Source: Patella vulgata (taxonomy: Eukaryota; Mollusca; Gastropoda; Patellidae). From it: a stretch of 64,000 bases of DNA. Below the pieces are notes generated by a model. The model was given only the letters and a program-made list of their open reading frames with translations. It was not told where the DNA came from and searched no databases. How positions within the stretch are numbered: position 1 is the stretch's first letter; the number at the start of each line of letters is the position of its first letter. Shown here in pieces: positions 55,872 to 64,000 of this stretch. The position numbers were made by a program, and so were the translations under genes. Location of the stretch: positions 12,197,390-12,261,389 of the forward strand of contig NC_065882.2 in NCBI RefSeq assembly GCF_932274485.2. Reading direction: 5' to 3'.

Positions 55872-56269
55872 TTAAACATACATTATGCAAGAGCTAAATC
55901 TGTCTATTGCAGGTCTTTCTTTAGGTCTGAAATCTTTTCTAAATTATTAATTAGACATTAATTAACTTATCAAGGCCATAATCAACTCTCGATGGCATGG
56001 GATTTCTCCGATATTAAATAGATTAGAACAGTTCAGCCATATTTTGATTTAAGCTAAAAATGGAGGAGCGAGACTTCGAACAACCAGTATGGTGGTTGAA
56101 ATTATTGCACACGTCTTGTCAAAACTTCAAAGGCTAATGCAGTATCTTCGCTTGCAATAGAGTAATTGGAATGAAATTTTCAAATTATTCATTTTACATT
56201 ATCTATTTTCAAACTATTATAGCAAGAATGGCTAGCTCTTTATCTAAATCTTACATAATGTATCTTTAA
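55872..56269 (-). mobile_element. MITE family C, copy 8 (second subfamily)
   Basis: TTAAACATACATTATGCAAG to ACATAATGTATCTTTAA, 398 bp, complete. Confidence 0.88.
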
Positions 56270-56623
56270 GGGGCGTGGTTAAATTTTGATGTACGAGGTT
56301 TAATTCTGTATACCAATATATATGATAGATCTATATATTTCATGTGGTGCAAATTAAAAAAGTGACAATATCAAATCTAGATCTGTCAAACTGTCAATTA
56401 ATTATAATGGAAATCATCCACAAATGATTGTTTTGTTTTGTGAAATAAATATTACAAAAATTTGTAAGCAACCCTTGAGTATAATATATTATGGGCTCAT
56501 GGTTAAACATCAACGCAGCCATTGATCGGCAGATCGGATTTAAATCTAATGAAAATCGGAGGCATCTGATGCCATCGAGAGTTGATTATGGTCTTGTCAT
56601 GTTAATAAATGTCTAATTAATAG

Positions 56624-56985
56624 TTTATATATATATAGATAGAGAAATGGGTTAAAGTCCACTCGACACAAACTAGGTCATTTCAGGACTAACATATGGT
56701 TCAATTTTATTTCCATAATTCGCTTGCGCGTAGAGGTCTTTAGCAGTGGGAGAAAACCAGAGGATCCGGAGAAAACCCACGAGGTTGGACAGGCAACCCC
56801 ACTCCTTGTCACGTACAACTGGGGAATCGAAACCATGCCAGTTGACTCAATGACAGGCCTTATGATACAGCGCGCTTGTGCTAACCATTCGGCCATCCAA
56901 CCCCTCTCTTCTAATACAAATACTACCAAATCTTATTGATTAACTATAATACATACTTACGGAAGAACAGCTGCTTATTTATATA
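56624..56985 (-). mobile_element. 5'-extended SINE A (X + SINE A) with 8 bp target duplication
   Basis: TTTATATA at 56624-56631 and 56978-56985 encloses SINE A (to about 56906) and the X segment (56907-56977). X lies upstream of the SINE in SINE orientation and matches 51331-51406. Confidence 0.85.
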
Positions 56986-57007
56986 ACATTTCAGCCCTAA
57001 AAAAGAC

Positions 57008-57115
57008 CTGCAAGAGGTTGAGAGAGAGAGAGAGAGAGAGAGTAGGGGTTTAACGTCCACTCAACACAGACTTAGGTCATTTTGGGACAGGCCACCCTAC
57101 TCTGCAAGAGGTTGA
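57008..57115 (-). mobile_element. SINE A 3' fragment (80 bp) with 14 bp target duplication
   Basis: CTGCAAGAGGTTGA at 57008-57021 and 57102-57115, exact. The insert begins with (GA)n and TTTAACGTCCACTC. Confidence 0.93.
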
Positions 57116-57330
57116 TTTGGCTCTTGAATAATGTATGAATTCGAAAACTTTGGGTTAGAAATTATACATGAACCAGGATATGAACCAGGAGTCAGTTCTG
57201 TTGGCAATACATCTGTAATAAAAATAAAAAACAATCATTTCATTGTGTGGTTCCTGTTTAGGTAATGATAAAATTATAAAAAAAAAAAGATTGACGTACT
57301 TACTTACGCAGTTTGTCATTACTGAGAATT

Positions 57331-57612
57331 TAAAGGACAATATTGGTGTCAGTCATTATCACATATGTGATAGAACTGGTTAAACCCATTCCAAATATAA
57401 TTCGCCCATGTATCTGTTATCACTTATCACTTCAGTCAGTTATATAGAAGGATAACTTGTGTTTTCCTTTTGCATTGGTCACTTCCGTTGGATGAACCCT
57501 TCATTACCCATCTATCGTAGCAATGATCTCTGTGATAAAATTATATTTGGAACGTGTTTAACCAGTTCTATCACATATGTGATAATGACTGACTCTAATA
57601 TTGTCTTTTAAG
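57331..57612. mobile_element. MITE with about 65 bp terminal inverted repeats
   Basis: GGACAATATTGGTGTCAGTC, ATTATCACATATGTGATAGA, ACTGGTTAAAC at the left are mirrored at 57553-57612. TTTAA lies at both outer edges. A perfect TCACATATGTGA palindrome sits in each arm. Single copy in this window. Confidence 0.82.
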
Positions 57613-57922
57613 AGGGAAATCTTGAATATTTATTAGGGAATAAAACTGATTAATTCTACACGGACATCATTAGAACTTTTTGGACCAGGAACTGGTTGCT
57701 AACCACTACTCATCTTCTTCTTGTTGTTCTTCTTCTTGGGGTGACGTTCTTTGAAAAAGCTGAAGGCTCCGTTAATTGAAGTCCGATCGACATGAAAATT
57801 GGCATGCTTTTTCTTTGAAAAATTCAGCATTAATTTGGTAAATTAGATTTTTGAATGTCATCCAACATGGTCAGTTCCTGGTCCATACTACGATTTTACT
57901 TGTTAATCTAGTTCCAAACAAC

Positions 57923-58134
57923 TATCTAAAGTTCGAGGAGTTGGTCGGCCGAATAGTCTAATGCACGATCATGAACCTCATGAGTTTTCTCCAGGTAATC
58001 CAGTTTACTCCCACAGCTAAAAGACCTATACACAAGCAAATTATCATAATAAATTTGCACCATATGTTAGTCCCGCAGTGACCTAGTTTGTGTCTTGTGG
58101 TCGTTAAACCTCATTCCTCTCTATATCTAAAGTT
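57923..58134 (+). mobile_element. SINE A with head deletion, 11 bp target duplication
   Basis: TATCTAAAGTT at 57923-57933 and 58124-58134. GTCGGCCGAATAG jumps to AACCTCATGAGTTTTCTCC, so the box B region is missing. Confidence 0.92.
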
Positions 58135-58310
58135 GTGTGATATCTGGTATTCTGTATGGTTTGAAAGAATATATTAGTGTTTCACTTAGCCACCGCTCGA
58201 AAGTTTATATTAGTTAACAAGGAACTGATCAGTATGCCGTCATTTTGGAATTGTGATGTCAATCGATGCATGATTGTCCATGTTTCATGTTGGTTGTACT
58301 TGAATTGGCA

Positions 58311-58490
58311 GGGCCTTAAACAGTTTTGGAAGAGCTTTGCGCCCACACCCCACCCCCCAGAACCACAAGATGACTATAGGGCTTGGATTGGAGCCTGGTT
58401 CCTGGGCCTTAAACTGTTTTGGAAGAGCTCCCACCGTCCCCCAAGAACCACAAGATGACTAGGACTTGGATTGGAGCCTGGTTCCTGGTC
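58311..58490. repeat. About 90 bp tandem duplication
   Basis: GGGCCTTAAACAGTTTTGGA, AGAACCACAAGATGACTA and GGAGCCTGGTTCCTGG occur twice. The second copy has lost part of the C-rich run. Confidence 0.9.
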
Positions 58491-58751
58491 AAATGATCTG
58501 TTTATTTCACGTCTAATTGTTGACGAATTACTACACGTGACTGTAGTGCTTGCAGGATGTTAGTTTTCACGTGTCAAATCGAAATTTCCTCAAGTCACGA
58601 TCGGCTTGATGGATCACATGCAATAGCATTGACATTTATAACCCTATTATTCAAATTTTGTAACTTCTGTCATGTATACAAAAAAAAAAAAAAATATGTA
58701 TGTACTGTGTTAAAAAATCATGTTGTATGATTATATATCTTGTAGCCTTGA

Positions 58752-59035
58752 TGGGAGAGAGAGAGGGAGAAATGGGGTTTAACGTCCACTCGACACAAAC
58801 TAGGTCATTTTGGGACTAACATATGGTTTAATTTTATTTCCTTAATTCGCTTGCGCGTAGGGGTCTTTAGCAGTGGGAGGAAACCGGAGGACCCAGTGAA
58901 AACCCACTAGGTTGGACAAGCGACCCTACTCCTTGTCACGTACAACCGGGGATTCAAAACCGCGCCAGTTGACTCATTGACAGGCTTTATGATACAGCGC
59001 GCACGTGCTTACCTTTCGGCCATCACCCCCCCCCA
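58752..59035 (-). mobile_element. SINE A, complete
   Basis: (GA)n tail to TTTCGGCCATCACCCCCCCC. Directly followed by a SINE B head. Confidence 0.92.
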
Positions 59036-59045
59036 CCCGTGTTTG

Positions 59046-59385
59046 AGGCTGTGGTAGCTCAATAATTAAGACATTGACTTGCAAACTTTGAGGTCACGTG
59101 TTCGATCCTGGTGTTGGCTGAGAAACTTCATCAGGGTTTTCCGATTTGGATCCTCCTTCTCATTGGTGCAGGACAGGGGCCCTGGCAAGGGACAATGTAT
59201 AGTCGTTTGGATGGGACAAAAAATAGAGGTCCTGTGTACACATTGGAGTGCACGTAAAAGAACTCTTGATAGTTGGAATTTGAAATAATAGTAGGCCATA
59301 AAGCCGCTGTCAGGGCAAAATTTCCTTTATAGCTCACTGCAGGGTATAAGTCCGATTTCATTAGATCTGTCAGTGTAGAACATTA
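59046..59385 (+). mobile_element. SINE B, diverged
   Basis: GGCTGTGGTAGCTCAATAAT, CGTGTTCGATCCTGGTGTTG and GTGCACGTAAAAGAACTC to TCATTAGATCTGTCAG. The extreme 3' end has decayed. Confidence 0.88.
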
Positions 59386-59639
59386 CTTTCATACCATCTC
59401 TCTCTCACTTTTCTTATTAATTAGGACGCCGGCTTCTACACATATTTTTCTGACAATAGAGCCTACGCTAATTGTAGGCCGGTTGGGAAGATTCGGCTAT
59501 TTCAGGAGTCTAAAATGGCAGCTTTATATAAATGAGAATTTTTGGGAATACTAACCCGAACCCTAACCCTTTTAAGAGGGGTAAAAGGTAAATTGGATCT
59601 CCCGATAGCTATAGGTGACACTGGTTTGTTGATGTTGTC

Positions 59640-59869
59640 TGGAGGAGGGGTGGCCGAATGGTTAACGGTTTACTGTGTGCGCGGTACATCAGAAGGTCTG
59701 TCATTCAGTCAAGTGGCGTGGTTTTGATTCCCCACTTGTGCGTGACGAGGAGCAGGGTTGCCTGTCCAACCTCAAGCGTTTTCTCTGGTTTCCTCCCACT
59801 GCTAAAGACACCTACACTCAAGCGAATTAATGAAATAAAATTTAACCGTATTTGAGTCCAGAAATGACA
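59640..59869 (+). mobile_element. SINE A lacking its 3' end
   Basis: GGTGGCCGAATGGTTAACGG to TTAACCGTATTTGAGTCCAG then AAATGACA, where similarity stops. Confidence 0.88.
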
Positions 59870-60390
59870 AGAGATTCAAAATCCCTCAAAAGACGATACC
59901 AGCTGTTAATGCATTTTAAAATATTTATAGAGTTTTACCGAGTTTTCACATTCTTTAGCCGCACATACAAATTATCTCTTCTTTCTGTAATCAAGCTTCG
60001 TAGAAAAACGTGTGAGTTCACGAGAGAGAGAGAGAGCAATTCTGTGATATTTTTACTTGGGAAATCATCACTCATTAATGATTTAGTTTAGATGTCGGTA
60101 ATTATTTAAGAATGGTGCGTAGACATTGATTTTTTCATAAGAATGAGGAATGGAATTAGCAATGTTGCGATGGTAATTAAAGTTTTTTTTACCCCGCAAG
60201 CCATTATTATGTAAACATTTTTACGTGAAAGCGTTTTTATACTCATTAAGAAACTACTCTTTTTAGCGTCTGGCTACTGTTTTCGCTCACAAGAAGATGA
60301 ATATTTGTAGAGTTGGTAGACAGCATTTTTGTCTGTCAGCTTTAATTTATTTGTTAATTGAGGGTAGAAGATCAGGAGCGAAAGAGGGTG
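59870..60390. other. Intron without recognised gene
   Basis: AT-rich sequence with a short (GA)n run near 60020. The open frame 59852-60091 overlaps the SINE edge and has no motif. Confidence 0.45.
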
Positions 60391-60394
60391 GGTT

Positions 60395-60625
60395 GGGATG
60401 ATCTAGAGTGTCGTGCTTAGAGCTCTAGCTGCCCCATCACCTCTGACTTGTGGTCATGGTTTCGGTCGCTGGTGTATGCGTATGTGGCTTGAAGTTAAGA
60501 GTTCCTTCTCAACTTTGTGGGTTTATTTTGGATTCTCTGGTTTGATAATAAGAATTTAACAGAAATACTAATAAGACATCTTGTCTACGATATCACTCTT
60601 GGTGGAAGCTGTCAGGTAATTAGAG
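60395..60625 (+). mobile_element. SINE-like family H, forward copy
   Basis: GGGATGATCTAGAGTGTCGT, GCTTAGAGCTCTAGCTGCCC and GTGGTCATGGTTTCGGTCGC form a tRNA-like head. CAACTTTGTGGGTTTATTTT then GGATTCTCTGGTTT resembles the SINE A central block. The end TGTCTACGATATCACTCTTG + GTGGAAG matches 38550-38590. Confidence 0.6.
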
Positions 60626-60732
60626 AAGGGAGGTGGGGGAGAGAATTTTTGTCGTTAAGCTTTGAATTAAGAAAGGGTGGTAGTAAGAAAAAGATGAATG
60701 GAGGATTTTGTACATATAGGCTAACCATCCTT

Positions 60733-61063
60733 TGCACTCTGATCTGCCTGCTATATCACAATAAGCATAGCAATGGATAATGAGTTGTCAATGCTCATAA
60801 ACATTGCTTCACAAACATGAACTATAGAAAGTTAGAAAGCTACTATAAAGCTCTGATCTGCCTGCTATTTTACAAAAAACATAGCAAAGGATAATGAGCT
60901 ATTGATGCTCATAACCATTGCTTCACGAATACGAACTTTGGAAAGCTACAATAAAGCTTTGATCTGCCTGCTATATCATAATAAGCATAGCAATGGATAA
61001 TGAGCTGTTGATGCTCATAACCATTGCTTCACAAACATGAACTTTGGAAAGCTACAATAAAGC
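60733..61063. repeat. About 107-115 bp tandem array, 3 units, with palindromic core
   Basis: CTGATCTGCCTGCTATATCA, ATAAGCATAGCAATGGATAA, TGAGCTGTTGATGCTCATAA, CCATTGCTTCACAAACATGA and ACTTTGGAAAGCTACAATAA recur. AGCAATGG(A)TAATGAGC and GCTCATAACCATTGCT are inverted copies. Confidence 0.9.
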
Positions 61064-61329
61064 CGTATTGATTTCTACAAATTTTAATCTTTGATGAGCT
61101 GTGTTTGAACAGAAAGAGACATTTTCTAAACCAGTGGACTAATTGGATTCTCAGTAGACGTGGACAAAAGGAGCCTATAACGGATCAAAATAGCCAGAAC
61201 TAATGCATATAGGCAGGTGCTTTTTGTACTCAGTCAGACAAGATTGGGAATTATACGCCTATAGATCAATAACAATATTTAGAACTACACATGGTATGTA
61301 TGGTGATTGTATGAATACTGAGTAGAGAT

Positions 61330-61620
61330 ATGAAATGAAATTGGGTTTAACATCCTACTGTTCTGCTCCTACTGGACTATTGAAGACACGCATATGCCAT
61401 ACAGTGTGCTATGAAGGAAATTTTACCAGGGCAGCCGCACTATGGCCTTCTCTTATATCAAATTCCAACTGCCAATGGATCTATTACGTGCACGGCAATG
61501 TATTCACGGGACCTCGGTTTTTCATCCCATCCAAATGACTAGACAGCTGTCTTTGTCAGGCTCTCCGCCCTGCATCACTGACAAGGGGAAACCACATCAG
61601 AAAATCCTGATGAACTTAAA
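61330..61620 (-). mobile_element. SINE B, head missing
   Basis: AAATGAAATTGGGTTTAACA to AAACCACATCAGAAAATCCT, then GATGAACTTAAAAGATG and an A run. Confidence 0.9.
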
Positions 61621-61686
61621 AGATGAAAAAAAAAAAAAAAAAAAATCAGATACAAATGCACATGAGAAATTTTTAGGTATGTGCAT

Positions 61687-62185
61687 GTGCCGTTGTCAGT
61701 GGTGCATGACTGAGGACCTATCAAGGAACAGTGTCTAGTCATTCGTATGGGATGAAAATCTGAGATCTCGTGTACACATTAAAGATCCCTTGACAGTTGG
61801 AATTTGAAATAAGAGTAGGTCGTAGTGCTCCTATCTAATACTAGGTTACTACTATCACGATTCGTGCTATGCTTGAAATCGTGGTTTTAATCATACAGTA
61901 ATTGTGGTGATCCTATCAGGTCTTATCATATATTGAGGTCAGTCGTAGAAATCGTGTTGATCGTATCGAAACATATCCCAACATATCTGCATGTACTAGA
62001 TCGTGGACTCAATAGGGACAATACTATCGTAACGAATCGCACGACAGTGGTAACCTAGCATAAGCAAAATTTCCATAGCACACTGCATGATCTATGCCTG
62101 TCTTCATTAACCTGGTGGATGCAGAAAAGTAGAACATTAAACGCCTTTTAAATTCATTTCAATTCATTTCATTTTTTATGAATAT
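61687..62185 (+). mobile_element. SINE B, interrupted by MITE G
   Basis: GTTGTCAGTGGTGCATGACT to GTAGTGCTCCTATC, MITE G, then GCAAAATTTCCATAGCACAC to ATTAAACG and ATTTC-rich tail, ending about 25 bp before the SGK3 acceptor. Confidence 0.85.
61836..62063 (-). mobile_element. MITE family G, copy 2
   Basis: TAATACTAGGTTACTACTAT to GGTAACCTAGCATAA. TAA on both sides is a possible 3 bp duplication. Opposite orientation to copy 1. Confidence 0.75.
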
Positions 62186-62210
62186 TCATTTTATTTATTT
62201 GTCTTTTCAG

Positions 62211-62301
62211 CCCTGAAGTTCGAAGTTTTCTCTCTCTTGATAACCCACGAAATGTTCAAGACGATTTAGACCCAGACCAGTTCTCCGATACTGAAACCAT
62301 G
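62211..62301 (+). CDS. SGK3: SGK3 orthologue, end of PX domain and start of linker
   Basis: A 91 bp exon follows TTGTCTTTTCAG. Its first base completes the Asn codon begun in the previous exon, then it reads PEVRSFLSLDNPRN followed by an acidic stretch (DDLDPDQFSDTETM), and it ends in phase 0 before GTAAGA. This covers the last PX helix (human PDVRAFLQMDSP) and the acidic linker between the PX and kinase domains. The linker is diverged, as is usual for this family. The kinase exons are not in the remaining 1.7 kb and must lie to the right. Fragments of SINE B occupy about 61690-62190 directly upstream of the acceptor, so the exon is bordered by repeat-derived intron sequence. Confidence 0.88.
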
Positions 62302-62755
62302 GTAAGACCAACTTTTTTTTCACCACATAGTTCTTGTTTCAAAATGGAGTTTTGAGAAATATGCTAGCTTTACAGCATATAAATTGACCAATGGTCAATT
62401 TTTAACACAAACAGTCTAGACCAAATTATAGGGTCAAGTTCAAACCCATGGTCACAAGGTAGTTGATGTCACTGCTCTATTTTTAGCTACTCATTGATCA
62501 CCTAAATGATTAAACAATTGAATTTCTTGACACTCTGATGTAAATATCTAATTACACTGGTAAATTTATAACAATGGTCTGAGAAATCCCTCTCTGCCCA
62601 TTGTTGGATTGGCTTCTGATACTTGAGCTTTTGAGGGATGTGTGTATTCTTCCCGTTCAATCAAATCTACCCCAAATACAGCAACATGGCAGCCCTTCGT
62701 TTAATCTGGGGTCTTTCCTAAAACTTTGTACAGTGATTTAAGGTATTAAAAACTG
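62302..62755. other. Intron after the third SGK3 exon
   Basis: No further coding exon of SGK3 is recognisable here or up to 64000. Confidence 0.5.
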
Positions 62756-62760
62756 CTAAA

Positions 62761-63003
62761 GAAATGAAATGAAATGGGGTTTAACTTCCTACTGTTCTGC
62801 TCCTAAACTCCGCTAATAAAGACGGGCATATGCCATACAGTGTGCTATGAGGGAAATTTTGCCCGGGCAGCGGCGCTGCGGCCTACTCTTATATTGAATT
62901 CCAACTGCCAAGGGATCTTTTACGTGCACGCCAATATGTACACAGGACCTCGGTTTTTCATCCCATTCGAAAGACTAGACTGCTAAAGACCCCTACGTGC
63001 AAT
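62761..63003 (-). mobile_element. SINE B joined to a SINE A scrap
   Basis: SINE B 3' two thirds to GAAAGACTAGACTG, then CTGCTAAAGACCCCTACGTG + CAA, which is SINE A body in the opposite sense. Confidence 0.85.
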
Positions 63004-63029
63004 ATAGATGTTATTTGAAAGGAAAAAAC

Positions 63030-63400
63030 CTTAAAAAATCAAGTTAAGTTTTTTTTTACTGTACTGAACGGTAGATCTCTGTCTCTGATATGTTCAGTGC
63101 GAGTCCAACATTTATATTCAAAGTACAATATTGTCATGGATTTTGAATATGTTACGTGAAAAAGTCCAAAATTGACCAGATAATTTTTTTTAAAAAAATG
63201 TCAAATTTCTATACTTTAAACTAAATTTTTTGCAAATGCTTAAAAAAAAAATATTTTGTTATTTCTATCCTTAAACTAAATTTTTTACAAGTGCTAAAAA
63301 AAAAAAGTATTTTGTTATTTCTATCCTTTAAACTAAATTTTTACCAAACACTGAAAAAGAAAAGTATTTTGTTATATCTATTTTTTGTTATTGTTATAAA
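63030..63400. repeat. About 65 bp AT-rich tandem repeats, 3 units
   Basis: TTTGTTATTTCTATCCTTAA, ACTAAATTTTTTRCAAGTGC, TAAAAAAAAAA recur from about 63190 to 63380. Confidence 0.75.
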
Positions 63401-63764
63401 GTTTCATGAAGGACATGGAAAGGACAAATATTCTAAATGTTATAAATTAAGTCATATATGATACTATCACCTCATATCTAAATATATACAGTTACCGTAG
63501 ATTTATAGTCTTTAAAGTAGCAATATAGGGAGCAGGGGCGTGGTCACCCATATGATTATGCGTGAGGAACAAGATCCCGTCCGGGCCCCCCAAAAAGCAG
63601 TATTTGTATGCGTGTGTGAGGGAGGGGTGGGAGTGGGATGGCAATCCTTCCCAGTGCCACCGGGTAATACTGGGCTCTCTGGAAGATGCTAGAGTCGATT
63701 TGTAGCAAAGCTTTTCATTCCGCCCCCTCTCTCAATTAGCCGCTGATTGGGAGAGAGACTGAGA

Positions 63765-64000
63765 GAGAGACAGGCTGGGCGGGGTTTAACATCGACTTGA
63801 CACAAACTATGTCATTTTGGGACTAGCGTGTGGAACCAGACAAAACCCATGAGGCTGGACATAGACTATGTCATTTTGGGACTAACATGTGGGACCAGAC
63901 AAAACCCATGAGGCTGGACAGAAACTGGAACTAACATCTGGAACCAGAGAAAACCCATGAGGCTGGACAGGCGACCCTACTCATCGTCACATACAAGAAG
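63765..64000 (-). mobile_element. SINE A with internal tandem triplication, cut by the window edge
   Basis: After GTTTAACATCGACTTGACAC, the words TGTCATTTTGGGACTAACAT, GTGGAACCAGACAAAACCCA and TGAGGCTGGACA occur three times (63810-63980). The element then continues AGGCGACCCTACTC toward its head beyond 64000. Confidence 0.88.

Larger units (their letters stand above)
56500..57140 (+). mobile_element. MITE family C, copy 9, disrupted by two SINE insertions
   Basis: GGCATCTGATGCCATCGAGA, TTAATAAATGTCTAATTAAT, then after the guest ACATTTCAGCCCTAAAAAAG, ACCTGCAAGAGG and finally TTGATTTGGCTCTTGAATAA. Guests: X + SINE A (56632-56977) and a SINE A 3' fragment (57022-57101). Confidence 0.8.

Overview
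This is a 64 kb piece of an AT-rich animal nuclear genome. It is probably a mollusc or another marine lophotrochozoan, inferred from the very high density of two tRNA-derived SINE families, the MITEs and the minisatellites, not from a species-diagnostic gene. Only one host gene is supported: three consecutive plus-strand exons of a serum/glucocorticoid-regulated kinase 3 (SGK3/CISK) orthologue, at 7480-7563, 40351-40496 and 62211-62301. They join in frame (phases 0, 2, 0) and encode most of the PX phosphoinositide-binding domain and the start of the linker. Intron lengths are about 32.8 kb and 21.7 kb. The first coding part (before the residue matching human Val33) was not found. The kinase domain must lie beyond the right edge.

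Everything else is intron or upstream sequence filled with repeats. SINE A (about 255-300 bp, tRNA Ser/Leu-like head, conserved central block, (CT)n tail) has about two dozen copies. SINE B (about 375 bp, different tRNA head and body, (ATTTC)n tail) has about thirty copies. Both end in the same block, GACGTTAAACCCCATTTC, which suggests one LINE partner. Many copies keep readable 8-14 bp target-site duplications. Five small DNA-transposon-like families can be recognised: C (TTAA-flanked, about 360-410 bp), a hAT-like element with exact 8 bp duplications, a palindromic CACTA-like element with 3 bp duplications, family F (GGCCCCGAGTTC ends) and family G (TGCTAGGTT ends).

Layout: 0.6-2.0 kb diverged tandem array; 2.0-5.6 kb MITE C copies, 160 bp array and a SINE-disrupted duplication; 5.6-7.4 kb SINE B and an array of SINE B tails; 7.5 kb first exon with a MITE 14 bp after it; 8-12 kb SINE/hAT/MITE mosaic; 13.1-13.5 kb minisatellite born inside SINE B; 13.7-14.2 kb reverse-transcriptase fossil; 15-20.3 kb SINEs; 20.6-23.2 kb SINEs and AT-rich arrays; 26 kb tRNA-like array; 28.5-30.4 kb SINE A cluster; 30.5-31.9 kb two-stage minisatellite; 32-36.5 kb MITEs and SINEs; 37.4-38.6 kb SINE-related arrays; 40.35 kb second exon; 41-44.7 kb SINE cluster and CACTA-like palindrome; 45-49.2 kb MITE F, hAT-like, SINE B and arrays; 49.8-59.9 kb SINE A/B, second palindrome and a chimeric SINE; 60-62 kb arrays and SINE B; 62.2 kb third exon; 62.7-64 kb SINE remnants.

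I found no convincing new multi-gene system. The strongest observations concern transposition mechanics: empty-site proofs, a 5'-extended SINE, 32-36 bp SINE insertions and SINE-to-minisatellite conversion. One possible regulatory point in the gene is a tandem splice donor that can create an in-frame stop.
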